Shown here: one piece after another, positions 1 to 10,977 of the stretch | Numbering within the stretch: the stretch's first letter is position 1 | Layout: each line of letters opens with the position of its first letter | Assembly: GCA_964019055.1 (NCBI GenBank) | Contig: OZ025207.1 | Location: 15,589,357 to 15,653,356 of the forward strand | Reading direction: 5' to 3' | Length of the DNA stretch: 64,000 nt | Source of the DNA: Anthopleura xanthogrammica | Lineage: Eukaryota > Cnidaria > Anthozoa > Actiniaria > Actiniidae | Notes under the pieces: generated by a model | Told to the model about the DNA's origin: nothing | Seen by the model: only the letters and a program-made list of their open reading frames with translations | Database searches by the model: none | Program-made: the position numbers and the translations under genes

Positions 1-1593
1 ATTGGAGTAATCCGTTGCTCTCCTAGTTTTTCTTGCAACAAGATCATCCAAACCTTCCGGAAAGATTTTTGTAGTTTCTAAGTATTGACATTTCTCGAGG
101 TTTTACCAGTTTCAATTACGATTCTATCGGTTTTCATCGCACGTCATAGGAAGCGCTTTCTTTTTTACTAATTGGTTTCCGTTTCTTTTCCTATGGAGTT
201 ATAACGGGAAAATAGTGACTAGCGTGTTTATAAATACCGAGAATTGACTGCCTTTCATCACTGAATCTTAGCAAGCCAAACCCTAGCTGAACACCGCTTG
301 AGGTAAGTCCAGGTTTGTACATGAATAAGTCCAGGTTTGTACATGAATAAGTGTATTGCTCCATGGTAAACATGTTCGAAACTACATCAGTAAAGAAAAT
401 TGTGATAGTTGCGAAACAAAAACAAATACATCAAAAACAAAACTAGTACAAAAATATAGAGTTTTTTTTAGCTTTTCGTAGGCAAATTTTAAGTTAAGGT
501 GTGTAATCATCGCGATTGGTTCAATTATTTTTAACGAGTAGCTGATTCGTTAAAAAGTTGATAATTTGTTGAAAAAATATATGGCCAATTTTCCCTCACA
601 ACGACAGTAATATTCGCATTTAAAAATGTTCTTTATGCATTCCATACTATTTGTTTTGCTCATTACACTTTGTAGAAGTAATAATAGTAGGTATATAAGT
701 GTACAAATAGCTGCTTTCCTGGTCTTTGTTCGGCGTTGAAAGTTGAAGAGGTGATTTTGAGTTGTTACTACGAAGTCCTCAGACTCAAAGTTGCAACAAA
801 CTTGGTTTGTCTTGGTGTACTTTTTTGTTGCTCTTTTAATCAAGCATTGTAATAAGGTGAGATGCATTTTCGAGCTCCTAATTAGAATGAAAACCATTTT
901 GAGGTTTAAAAAAGCCATTTGAGAGTCAAAGAAGCTAGTATTTGAATGTCAAAAGCCAGTTGCGAATCAAAGAAAGCATTTGAGAGTCAAAGAACCCATT
1001 TAAATGTCAAAAAACCGTAAAGAAGGTATTTGAGAGTCAAAGAACCCATTTCAATGTCAAAAAGCCAGTTGCGAGTCAGAGAAGGCATTTGAGAGTCAAA
1101 GAACCCATTTCAGTGTCAAAGAAGCGCCGCTTGATAATCAAAGAAGGCGAAGAAGGCATTTGAATGTGAATAAGCCGTTAGAGAGTCAAAAGGAAACCAA
1201 ACCACGCAGTCGAGAGTCAATGAAGCCATTTAAAAGTTGAGAGTAAAAAATTCATTTGAGTGCGTTGCACGTTTTTCACGAGCTCATTTGGAAATGTTTT
1301 CTTCAGGTTCTTTATAAATCAGAATACAGCGCATAATCAGTATCAGCTCTGTCCGATTTTAGGACACAAATTTTCCCTAGTTTTTTATCGTTTTGATTAG
1401 ATCTTCGATGTGGATTTGTTGGGCAATGCAATCGGATAGAGCCAATTTTCTTCATGCAAGATTATTTCTCTCCTTTCGTTCATTTGCGAAAGCGTCATCT
1501 TCTGAAGGCGCTGCAACAAGTTATGTCGCAAACGTTTACCATTCGTTTAATTATAAGTATTTATCATTTTAGTATCTTTAGTAATCCATCAAG
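1..1593. other. Intergenic, no supported gene
   Basis: AT-rich sequence upstream of the first peptide gene. The short open frames show no signal peptide, domain or splice logic. The only structure I see is a degenerate tandem repeat at about 895-1260, listed separately. Confidence 0.6.
895..1260. repeat. Degenerate tandem repeat around 'catttgagagtcaaagaa'
   Basis: The phrases 'catttgagagtcaaagaa', 'cccatttcaatgtcaaa' and 'gccagttgcgagtcag' alternate several times with substitutions and small indels. The building block is about 20 bp, grouped into higher-order units of about 60 bp. Divergence between copies suggests an old array. Confidence 0.65.
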
Positions 1594-3942
1594 ATGAACA
1601 GACTGTCTACACTAGCTCTATGCTTGGTACTCCTGATAGGGATCTTCCAGGCAAGTGCATCATCAGGTATGTGACAAAGTATCCTGTAATGGCTGATCAA
1701 AGTCAGGGCACGGCTAACTCACAGATCGAATTGGAATTTATAGCTTGTTAGAATTGCGGAGTGAAGAAAACCAGAGAACCAGGAGAAAAATCAAAACAAG
1801 CAAACTCTATTCACATGTAACGCCGAAAATTATTTTTGGTTTGTTTTCCCAAAAATTCTTCAAAATTTCCCCAAATCGCAACAGATTTTACTCGGAAAAA
1901 TAAATTACAACGGTATTTTTCAAAGAAGGCTCCCGTGCAGCTTAATGAACAAGCAGTGATGTCAGTGCGCGCTGTACAATTGGTTATCACTTCCCTGCGC
2001 AAGCCGTGACCGTGGCGGTTTTCATTAACCGAACGATCATCTATACCCAACCCATCTCAGTCTTATAGCTTGTCTGAGTTGGAACCAAGAATTTCGAAAC
2101 CAAATTTTAACAAGCTTATCGTTGGGAATTTCCCTATTCATTATAACGTTGCATCAGAACCACCTATTGTTTGAACGCTAAGGATCATGGGGGTCACCAG
2201 AGGGGGCAAAATAGCAGCAAAACGAATTGAATCACACTTAAATTTGATTTATGATATAGTGGAAAGCAAGAGCAACTAAATATTACGCTAAATATTCCGA
2301 ATAAAGAAGATTTAGCATAAATTTTTAATATTCTTGTAACGGCAAATTAAACAAGCTGTCACGTCATAGTGAAGTATAGGGCAATTCCTTCTCGTATTCT
2401 TGGCGCACGGCCAACAAAGACACGAAGGGTCTGGGAGGAAGTCAAATATGCGTCGAAAAAGCGATGCGCAAAAAAATTGGCAAAGACAAATACAAGTATA
2501 ATTAAAATGATCTCAGCCTGAAAATCTTTCAAACATAAACAAAAGTAATTAAAACATAGAAAAAATGAAATTGAAAACTAAAATAAAGTAATAAGAATAA
2601 AGTTACAATATTAGCTAAAAGGAATAAATTAGCGTGTTTTTTTTCTTCTAAAAATAATACAAACTGTAGTTTCTTTTATCTAAAAATAAGTTTTTGTGAT
2701 TTTACTTTTTAAGCTTTCTGTTTAGTTAATTTGCTCCTTTTTTCTGGCTTTTACAAAAAAGTAAAAATTAAATTGAAAGGAATCATAATCATGATAATAA
2801 TAATAATGGTAACTGGTATTATATATAAATCCTTAATTCGTTTATATAAGTCAATAGCTGAGGTCCAGGTCTCTGTCTCTCTATAGAGTAGTGACCAAGT
2901 CTCCTTCCGATATTTGTCTGTCTGTCTGTCTGTTTGTGAAGTAGTGTCCAGGTCTCTGTCTTTCTGTAGAGTAGTGACCAAGTATCCTTACGGTATTTGT
3001 CTGTCTGTCGTCCATTAGTGTTCAAGTCTCTATCCATTCCCTGTCTGTCTGTCCATTAGTGTTCAAGTCTCTTTCCATTCCCTGTCTGTCTGTCCATTAG
3101 TGTTCAAGTCTCTATCCATTCCCTGTCTGTCTGTCCATTAGTGTTCAAGTCTCTTTCCATTCCCTGTCTGTCTGTCCATTAGTGTTCAAGTCTATTTCCA
3201 TTCCCTGTCTGTCTGTCCATTAGTGTTCAAGTCTCTTTCCATTCCCTGTCTGTCTGTCCATTAGTGTTCAAGTCTCTTTCTATTCTCTGTCTGTCTGTCC
3301 ATTAGTGTTCAACTCTCTTTCTATTCTCTGTCTGTCTGTCCATTAGTGTTCAAGTCTCTATCCATTCCCTGTCTGTCTGTCCATTAGTGTTCAACTCTCT
3401 TTCTGTCCATTCCCTGTCTGTCTGTCCATTAGTGTTCAAGTCTCTTCCCATTTCCTATTTGTCTGTACAGTAGAGTCCAGGCTCCTTCAAGATCAGGTGT
3501 TTGTCCATCTGTCCATACGTGTCTCTTAGCATAATGTAACAGATAACTTGTATGTCCATTTTAACATTAATGCATTAACATAGATTCTTTGGACTTGTAG
3601 ATTGCTAGTTTTCATAACCAACCTTCTAATTCAAAGCGAACGTCTTTTTTCATTACTTTCCCTTAAGAATAATTGCAAACCAGCAACATTCTCTTTGCAC
3701 GCCACTGATTATGCCATCCTATATTGGAATCTTTTCTGAATTACACGATCATTCAGTCAATAGCTTTTGCTTTTATAACGAGTGCAGATCTTCCCAACTG
3801 TCAAGACCAGAGCCAGATAGACGGTGATGAAAGAATGGAATCAACGAGAACGAATCCAAGAATGATGAAACTAGGTGTCAAGAGAGGGGGAGGACCACCT
3901 CACAATCGATGGGGTGGCATTCTTGGAAAGCGAAACTATTAG
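1594..3942 (+). CDS. Secreted peptide precursor, NRWGGIL-amide type (gene 1)
   Basis: Two exons, 1594-1666 and 3788-3942, joined in phase 1 (CAG|GTATGT donor, GTGCAG acceptor), give 75 residues. Residues 1-22 or so form a signal peptide with a leucine-rich core (MNRLSTLALCLVLLIGIFQA). The spacer is acidic and polar with one cysteine. Near the C-terminus comes GVKR, then GGGPPHNRWGGIL, then GKR and a final NY. By established prohormone logic, KR cleavage, removal of the basic residues and conversion of the glycine would give GGGPPHNRWGGIL-amide. The paralogue at 10978-12186 has the same exon layout and the same NRWGG...GKRNY ending, which strongly supports the model. I do not recognise this peptide family. 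Proline-protected N-termini and C-terminal amides are typical of cnidarian neuropeptides such as GLWamides. The intron carries a SINE remnant and a 41-bp minisatellite. Receptor and function are unknown. Confidence 0.85.
1688..1815 (-). mobile_element. SINE remnant in intron of gene 1
   Basis: Shares 'cacggctaactcacagatcgaattg', an 'aaaaccagagaaccagg' core and 'caaactctattcacatg' with copies at about 11085, 20610, 21190, 52745 and 62640. Other copies end in a tRNA-like head, so the element reads on the minus strand. This copy lacks a clear head. Confidence 0.6.
2999..3470. repeat. 41-bp minisatellite, about 11 copies
   Basis: The unit reads 'gtgttcaagtctctatccat' followed by 'tccctgtctgtctgtccatta' and recurs every 41 bp, with substitutions such as ctat/cttt and ccc/tct and one small insertion near 3400. 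Shorter TGTC repeats precede it at about 2870-2998. It lies inside the intron of gene 1, so length variation would not change the peptide. Confidence 0.9.
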
Positions 3943-5300
3943 GACAAAAATAACGAACAAAAACCATTGATGCTCAACTCAGTGTTCTAATTGCTTACTA
4001 AACGAAAAGAAAGAAAAAAAGAAAGAAATAATACTAATGAATGGCATAAGTTAAAAACCAGCAAAACTGCACGAGACATTTCTAGGAGACTACCAATATT
4101 ATCGTGTTTAGCTATGCCACAAATTAAAATGACATTCTAAAACTCTTTCTCTGCGACAAATGCTTTACTTTTCCTTTTCTTTGCTGTCTGCTAACCCAAC
4201 TTGCTTGTGCAACACAGAGAAAACTTTACATTTTGACAGAGACACAAAAACATCTTTTCTTTGACTTTGGTTAATGCCTTCTTTGACTTGCACACTCTGC
4301 TTAGTGACTAAACTAAACTTGACAGTAAAATACAACCTCGAGTTACAATAGTTAAAATGTGAATAGTAGTAGTAGACTATATATGTATAATATATATATA
4401 TCGAAAATTATTAACAATAACCTTACTTCAGCTGCATGATTAAACTGATTAAAATTGAATGTTACATTGCTATGGCAACAGCAGTCCAACCAATCATTAC
4501 CTTGCTAATCAGAGAAATGAAGTGGAATTGTCAAATGTTAATAAAATTAATGCATGCTTAGAATAACTGTGTTCATTTTCTTTGACTAATGGATAACAAA
4601 TGGGGACTACTCTTGCATGATGGGGATGTTAACATTTAACCCGTTTCTTAACAATGGATAATGATCAGAGACAGGCCGTACTCACTCAACACCAAAATAT
4701 ATGTAGTTTTGAAGATTTTCTGAGGAGGAACTAGAGTTCCAAGGAAAAGAGAAAAGGAAAGAAACAAAAAAGAAATTCTAAGAGAAATAATTCAAATATA
4801 TGATAGGCAAAGGCGGATTTGTTTGTTTGGTACCTGCTTGTTGCTCCCAAGAGAAGTTTTCCAATTCCAGACAATAACCTTTTTCCTTGACGATAAGATT
4901 TTTTGTTTAAGTTTTATGCATAGTATATTTCCTCAAGCTTTCCCGAAAAACTGAAACAAAGAAGAAATGACAAGTGGTCAGGAAAAGCAATACACCCAGT
5001 CAATCTCGACTAAACCGCGATGCAGAAATAGCATGAGAATCTAAAATGCACAGAATGACTGAATTATGAATCCACGGTGTTGGTCCCTTTAGCTATGAGG
5101 TGACAATCCTGGGTTTAAAATATATATCACTAATCAGGCTGTAAATAAACTAGTATCTTAATTTTCCCTGTACTGATACTAATAATAGTGATGATGTCAT
5201 GATGATAAGGATGTCATGATGATGAGGATGAGGAGGGTGAAAGTTACCCATTCAGCCGTCAAGCAGTCATGATTTTAGAAAAAGTCATAACCAAGGTAAC
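3943..5300. other. Intergenic, no supported gene
   Basis: 3' flank of gene 1. A possible polyadenylation signal AATAAA lies at 4540-4545, but it is far from the stop codon. Short TA and GATGA runs occur near 4380 and 5190-5235. I see no exon with a credible signal peptide or splice pair. Confidence 0.5.
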
Positions 5301-5319
5301 CGTGGATGACAAAAATAGC

Positions 5320-6125
5320 ATCAACTGTTTGGATGACATCCACTGTTATCTGGTATGGTAAAAAGTCGTTGCCTTACCCAGATAACAGTGGATGGGTAGG
5401 AATGGCATCAACTGTTATGGATGGCATCCACTGTTATCTGGTATGGTAAAAGGTCGTTGCCTTACCAAGATAACAGTGGATGGCTAGGAATGGCATCAAC
5501 TGTTATGGATGGCATCCACTGTTATCTGGTATGGTAAAAGGTCGTTGCCTTACCAAGATAACAGTGGATGGGTAGGAATGGCATCAACTGTTATGGATGG
5601 CATCCACTGTTATCTGGTATGGTAAAGGTCATTGCCTTACCAAGATAACAGTGGATGGGTAGGAATGGCATCAACTGTTATGGATGGCATCCACTGTTAT
5701 CTGGTATTGTAAAGGTGGTTGCCTTACCCAGATAACAGTGGATGGGTAGGAATGGCATCAATGGTTATGGATGGCATCCGCTGTTGTCTGGTATGGTAAA
5801 AAGTTGTTGCCTTACGAAGAGAACAGTGGATGGGTAGGAATGGCATCAACTGTTATGGATGGCATGGTAAAAAGTCGTTGCCTTACCCAGATAACAGTGG
5901 ATGGGTAGGAATGGTATCAACTGTTATGGATGACATCCACTGTTATCTGGTATTGTAAAGGTCGTTGCCTTACCCAGATAACAGTGGATGGGTAGGAATG
6001 GTATCAACTGTCATGGGTGATATCTACTGTTATCTGGTATGGTAAAGGTCATTGCCTTATCAAGATAATAGTGGATAGGTAGGAATGGCATCCACTGTTA
6101 TCTGGTATTGTAAAGGTGGTTGCCT
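5320..6125. repeat. 88-bp satellite whose unit folds as a hairpin
   Basis: About nine units of roughly 88 bp, for example from 'caactgttatggatggcatc' through 'ggtatggtaaaaggtcgttg' to 'aacagtggatgggtaggaat'. Within each unit 'atccactgttatctggta' is nearly the reverse complement of 'taccaagataacagtggat', so each unit can form an imperfect stem with a loop of about 18 nt. Divergence increases toward 6000-6125. Confidence 0.9.
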
Positions 6126-6214
6126 CAACTGCATATGTTATAATTCCTAACTTACCAGTAAAATTGAACTGATTTATTAACGAGCCATATAATAATTGTA
6201 TTGGAGATTATTAA

Positions 6215-6925
6215 GAGCTAAATTTTATTAATTTGGTTAAAGAAAAACAAGATGAAACTAAAAGGAAAGAAAATCAAAGATTCGGTGGATTCAGAGACGC
6301 AGGGCAAGCTGCGATTGGAGCACTTGGAGATGAGAAACAAAGATTTGGAGCACTTGGAGATGAAAAACAAAGATTTGGAGCACTTGGAGATGAAAAACAA
6401 AGATTTGGAGCACTTGGAGATGAAAAACAAAGATTTGGAGCACTTGGAGATGAAAAACAAAGATTTGGAGCACTTGGAGATGAAAAACAAAGATTTGGAG
6501 CACTTGGAGATGAAAAACAAAGATTTGGAGCACTAGGAGATGAAAAACAAAGATTTGGAGCACTTGGAGATGAAAAACAAAGATTTGGTGCACTTGGAGA
6601 TGAAAAACAAAGATTTGGTGCACTTGGAGATGAAAAACAAAGATTTGGAGCACTTGGAGATGAAAAACAAAGATTTGGAGCACTTGGAGATGAAAAACAA
6701 AGATTTGGTGCACTTGGAGATGAAAAACAAAGATTTGGAGCACTTGGAGATGAAAAACAAAGATTTGGAGCACTTGGAGATGAAAAACAAAGATTTGGAG
6801 CACTTGGAGATGAAAAACAAAGATTTGGAGCACTTGGAGACGAAAAACAAGACGGCACCATGAGGGATCCCGTGCTGCCATCAAGATTTGCTGGATTTTT
6901 TAAAGTCAGAAATGGAAAAATTTAA
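6215..6925 (+). CDS. Candidate exon coding for (RFGALGDEKQ)n repeat protein
   Basis: An open frame runs from the stop at 6212-6214 to TAA at 6923-6925. It contains 18 tandem 30-bp units (6311-6850); the first is variant (AIGALGDEKQ) and the other 17 read RFGALGDEKQ. The flank before them also reads NQRFGGFRDAGQ. All six base changes I see among the 17 near-identical units and the first unit's DEKQ part (GGA/GGT three times, CTT/CTA, GAA/GAG, GAT/GAC) are silent third-position changes in this frame and would change residues in frame +3. That is a sign of coding constraint. There is no in-frame ATG before the repeats, so an upstream exon would be needed; 'ggttaaag' ending at 6242 is a possible acceptor. 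It sits between two peptide-precursor genes on the same strand. An RF-containing peptide precursor is possible, but RFG is followed by Ala and not a basic residue. It may instead be only a minisatellite. Confidence 0.35.
   Translation, partial: ELNFINLVKEKQDETKRKENQRFGGFRDAGQAAIGALGDEKQRFGALGDEKQRFGALGDEKQRFGALGDEKQRFGALGDEKQRFGALGDEKQRFGALGDEKQRFGALGDEKQRFGALGDEKQRFGALGDEKQRFGALGDEKQRFGALGDEKQRFGALGDEKQRFGALGDEKQRFGALGDEKQRFGALGDEKQRFGALGDEKQRFGALGDEKQDGTMRDPVLPSRFAGFFKVRNGKI
6311..6850. repeat. 30-bp tandem repeat, 18 near-identical units
   Basis: The unit is 'agatttggagcacttggaga' plus 'tgaaaaacaa'. Because 30 is divisible by three, all six frames stay open across it and produce shadow reading frames. 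The near identity of units points to recent expansion or homogenisation. Confidence 0.97.
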
Positions 6926-7164
6926 AAAGGTTTCAAGAATTCCTCCCCCCCCCCCCCCAACATTGACAAGAATTAAAAAAAAAAACAGAAAATGATTGAC
7001 ATGAAACGAAAGCAACGTTACTATAATCTCCCAATATTGATAATAATAGATTTAGAAGTTTGAATAGGTTTGAATAAAATTATTGCAAGTGCTGAGTTTC
7101 TTAAAATTACTTCTACAAGGGACTACCCTGCTTGGCAGAGCTTTCCTTTAGGGGGCTTTCATTT

Positions 7165-7390
7165 ATTACTGTATGGGGGGGGGGGGGTCGACAATATTGG
7201 GGGGTCACATTATTTTTGGAAGCTATATAGGGGGGTTGTTACTAATTGTATGCAGCTTTATAGGGGTTTAGTAATAGACTGGGTGAAAAATAGGGGGTTA
7301 TGATATTTTTGCCAACCAGGAAGAGGGGTTGGGTAATATTTGGAAAAGACAACAGATGATTGCTGACCCCACCCCCCGTACAGGATAACG
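7165..7390. repeat. Poly-G/C flanked dispersed repeat
   Basis: Starts with a run of 13 or so G, continues as a G-block-rich sequence ('ggggggtcacattatttttg', 'tataggggggttgttac') and ends with 'accccaccccccgtacagga'. A loosely similar G-rich block with 'gtgggtcacacaattttg' occurs at about 40025-40130. Probably a transposable-element remnant; class unknown. Confidence 0.4.
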
Positions 7391-7956
7391 ATGGACTAAC
7401 TTCCGCAACATCAATGAATGACATGACACACTTCTTACTGGATTACCTGTGGCAAACCAGTCTTAAAATGGACGAAACTCGTAACCATAGCAATTGTCTG
7501 TCCAATGGAGTTTTGGTTTGACTATTTCTCAAATATGATTGGATACATGTTGACAGAATTAATCACATGATATTGAGCATGAAGTATTTGTCTTTGCTCG
7601 GTCGCCATTGCATCATTCCTTCGATCGTGAAATAGATATAGTTATTTCATCAGACATGCTAGTCTTTAAGGTAGTCTAGGTTAACAAGTAACTTAATACT
7701 CGTTAAAACGCGTTAGTAACGCAATCAAACCTGTCTTCCTACTAGAAAAGTAAGATAAAAGGTTGATCTCCACAGGAAAGGAAAACTTCTGCGTGAAATA
7801 AGTAAGCGGGATAAGCTTGGAGATTTGTCGAGTCTTGGAATGTTCATCATCGAGATCTAGAATACTTGCAAAGGCAACCCAGTGAACGCTCCAAAAGCGT
7901 CTAGTTTTACATAGCTTCGTGTGGGTCATAAGGGGAAGTATAGTTGTGACGTTTAA

Positions 7957-8579
7957 GGTGACTGACTACTTTTGAACGTTCAATTTGAGCCCACGATTTG
8001 CGCGCGCACAAAAATCGCTCGAAACCGCATAACAACCTTCAAAATTTTATTGAGGGACCATACACGTTTTGAACTTCAACAGGGCAAAAACCCCAAATTT
8101 TGCACGGGACTCTATATTTTTCTTTGAATTTCCTAAAACAACAGGTAAAAATCAATCTTTTGAGAAAGTTTGAGAAAACCGTAATTATTAGAACTTATAA
8201 AAAAAGCGTTTTATGTGATTTTGTTGTTGTCGTTTGAGTACGCTTTTCGGTTGATTGAGCTAACAAGAAGCTAAATTTTTAGCTTATTTTTAAGACTTTC
8301 TTCAAATATCTTTAATTAGTCTTCAAAAATAATGTTTAAAGTAGATGTTCTGAGAAAATTGCTTCCAGAACTTCTTTAATTTTTGAGTTATAATTTTTTG
8401 TGTACAAAGCTTGATTTCCGCCATTTTTCTTTCGAAAACTTGTCAAGATGATCATATTCAAAATTCATTATCTCGAAAACAAGCTCGGGACACCCCATTT
8501 TTCTTTTCATTTTTGGAATCAGCGTTAAATTTTTCTAAGAACATTTTGTAATTATTCCTTGCTAAAGTAGTCAGTCACC
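7957..8579. mobile_element. MITE with GGTGACTGACTACTTT termini and TTAA flanks
   Basis: Inverted termini GGTGACTGACTACTTT (7957) and AAAGTAGTCAGTCACC (ending 8579) are flanked by TTAA at 7953-7956 and 8580-8583. A TTAA duplication is characteristic of piggyBac-type insertion; assignment to that superfamily is inference. The interior has no coding capacity that I can support. About three quarters of it recurs inverted at 8904-9395. Confidence 0.75.
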
Positions 8580-8584
8580 TTAAG

Positions 8585-8912
8585 ATGTAATTAACTGCGG
8601 ACTACTTTAAAGTAAAGTAAACTAAAGTAAAGTAAAGTAAATCTTTATTCGTTCATAAAACATACATTACGAACGTTACAGGGAAATATTATACTTAAAG
8701 TGTAAGCGATTTATAAAGCTGTCTTTGAAACGTTCTGTCCTCACTTTAGGCATATAGCTAGATACACTCCTAAGATCATACTTAACGGACTTTTTCTTAG
8801 GGATCATTTCCCTTAAAGGATGCCTTTGATTATCACGAACTTTACAAACGATAGACCTGTCAGTTTTCTCCACTAGATTGTAGATATCTACTCTATTTGT
8901 GAGATTTAGCAA
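8585..8912 (-). mobile_element. 5'-truncated non-LTR retrotransposon 3' end
   Basis: On the minus strand an open frame (8676-8912) ends in residues resembling the C-terminal tail of LINE reverse-transcriptase proteins (LPK/MPKV-x-TERFK-x-SFINRLxFKYN pattern). It is followed by a short 3' region and a pentamer-type (TACTT)n tail at about 8600-8642. Tail repeats of this kind mark LINE 3' ends. Only the last 79 codons remain, so the copy is dead on arrival. Confidence 0.55.
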
Positions 8913-9395
8913 GGAGTAATTATAAAATGGTCTTAAAAAGATAATTTACACAGAATTTAACGCTGATTCCAAAAATGAAAAGAAAAATGGGGTTTCCAGA
9001 GCTCGTTTTCGAGATAATGAATTTTGAATATGACCATATTGACAAGTTTTCGAAAGAAAAGTGGCGGAAATCAAGCTTTGCACACAAACATTCATAACTC
9101 AAAAATTAAAAAAGCTCTGGAAGCATTTTTCTCAGGACATCTACTTTAAACATTATTTTCGAAGACTTTAATACTAAAATATTTGAAGAAAGTTTTAAAA
9201 ATAAGTTCAAAATTCAGCATCTTGTTAGCTCAATGAACCGAAAATCGTACTCAAATGATGACAACAAAAACACATAAAACGCTTTTTTTACAAGTTCTAA
9301 TAATTACGGATTTTTTCAAACTTTCTCAAAAGATTGACTTTTACCTGTTGTTTTAGGGAATTCAAAGAAAAATATAGAGTCCCGTGCAAAATTTA
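8904..9395. mobile_element. Partial inverted copy of the MITE at 7957-8579
   Basis: Reverse complement of about 8095-8566, with scattered substitutions. For example 'atagagtcccgtgcaaaattt' near 9394 mirrors 'aaattttgcacgggactctat' near 8095, and 'agcaaggagtaat' near 8908 mirrors 'attattccttgct'. It lacks the terminal inverted repeats. With the first copy it forms a foldback with arms of about 480 bp around the LINE fragment. Confidence 0.8.
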
Positions 9396-9419
9396 AAAAA
9401 ATACATAGAGTACGTTTGG

Positions 9420-10670
9420 TAAGATTACTGATCTCTTACACCAAGGGATGTAGATAGGGAGGGGATATTGATAATGAGAACTTCCTCTATACCCTTCAAT
9501 GACCCAGGGTGTCCATATTGCTCATCTGTTATTTCATCGAGTCTGATCTTGTTGTCACGTAATAGCATATTCCTGAAGGTATAACCAGTTAACTTCTGAA
9601 GGAAAAATGAACTTCATCCATCTTCGTATTCATATTGTTTTTACATTATTACCTTAAAATACAAAGCATTTATTTTACAAATGAATACTGAATCTAAAAG
9701 CAGTACATTCTAGGTCCTATCAAAACGCTAAATAATTTATATGATATGGAGTATTCGAATGCTACTTTTATATTTGAATGAAAATATCGTGATATTATCA
9801 TTGTTTGTAGGACTTAGTTTTCGATCGGTTTGTTTGTAGTGTTTTGGCTCACAGTTTCATGATAAAACATGCGAAAAGCGCGACAATAAAAGACAATACA
9901 ATGACTTGTGTTATCAGGAAAGTGCTTTAAGATATTGAACCATATGTTCTTTTATATGTTTTTTCATGTTAAGTCTTTTTTTACGAGAGGAAAGCAAAAA
10001 CGTCATCGTAAAAAAAACTGTTAAAGCTGTTAAAGCTAGGACAAACAAACTAAAAAAAAAAAAAAAAACAGTGGAAAAGCAAAACCAACAAGAAAAAAGC
10101 CAAAGGCAAGGGAATTGTTCACAAAGGTAAACTGAGAAGAAAACCAAGTTAATACAGTTATCTAACATACTGCCCTCTCAAGGAAACAACTGTCTCGGAA
10201 CTACACGCATATTAGTATTACAAAAACGTGCTAATTTTTGCCAGAGGGCATTTTGTACAAGATATAAATTATTTCAATTATCTACTTTCTACTCTTTATC
10301 GATTTTCACTGGACGCCAACTAAGTCTATCTTCCTCCATAATTTAGTTTATTCCGCTGGACTTACAAATTAGTAAAGGAAAACATTTAAATAGCCATATC
10401 TTTTTGCATCAAGCGTTAACACTCGGAGAACGCGTCGCCAAAGGTAAGACAAAGTTTAAGAATTCCATGCATTACTTTACTCTTGTGAGAAAGGTTCTAG
10501 AAGTAGAGGAAAAACTCATTGCCAAAAATTAAGTTAAAACGTTGAAAGAAACATAAAAGTTTTAAAGCTTTCTTTTTGAAAGATAAAGACGATTTTTATT
10601 AAGTTTTTTTATATCTTTATATCATTTTTATATTACTTGAAGTCAAAAGAAACTAAAATAATCGTAATAT
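9420..10670. other. Intergenic, no supported gene
   Basis: AT-rich DNA between the repeat cluster and the second NRWGG gene. Short open frames are low-complexity. I see nothing else that I can support. Confidence 0.5.
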
Positions 10671-10694
10671 AACGAAACTTTTGCCTCTATATAG

Positions 10695-10836
10695 TTAGCG
10701 ACAAAACAAAATGTTATCACAATATTCATTGTCCAACGGAGAGGCAAAATTTTGTTATATATATATATATATATTTTTTTTTTATTTAAACATATCGTTT
10801 TCTTGAAGAGAACACAGAGAAAAAATATGTTTAAAT

Positions 10837-10874
<38 letters not shown>

Positions 10875-10934
10875 CAAAACTTTTGCCTCTCCGTTGGATA
10901 ATGAATATTGTGATAACGTTATGTTTTGTCGTTA
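10695..10934. repeat. Long hairpin just upstream of NRWGG gene 2
   Basis: Left arm 10695-10795 (from 'ttagcgacaaaacaaaatg' through 'ccaacggagaggcaaaa' to 'atttaaacatat') pairs with right arm 10825-10934 in reverse complement, leaving a loop of about 29 nt. The arms include long TA and T/A runs. The right arm ends 43 bp before the start codon at 10978, so the hairpin occupies the promoter or 5'UTR position. It could be a foldback MITE. Confidence 0.9.
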
Positions 10935-10977
10935 AACTTTGGTCTGGTGTGTCTCTATTTAGTACTAGTGAACCAAG

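Noticed and set aside
6311..6850. Regular 30-bp periodicity resembling a CRISPR array
   Set aside because: Units are directly contiguous with no variable spacers, and the genome is eukaryotic.
6218..6884. Open frames on both strands across the 30-bp repeat other than the RFGALGDEKQ frame
   Set aside because: A 30-bp unit keeps every frame open. Substitutions in frame +3 change residues (for example E to V), so only the frame with silent changes is worth considering.
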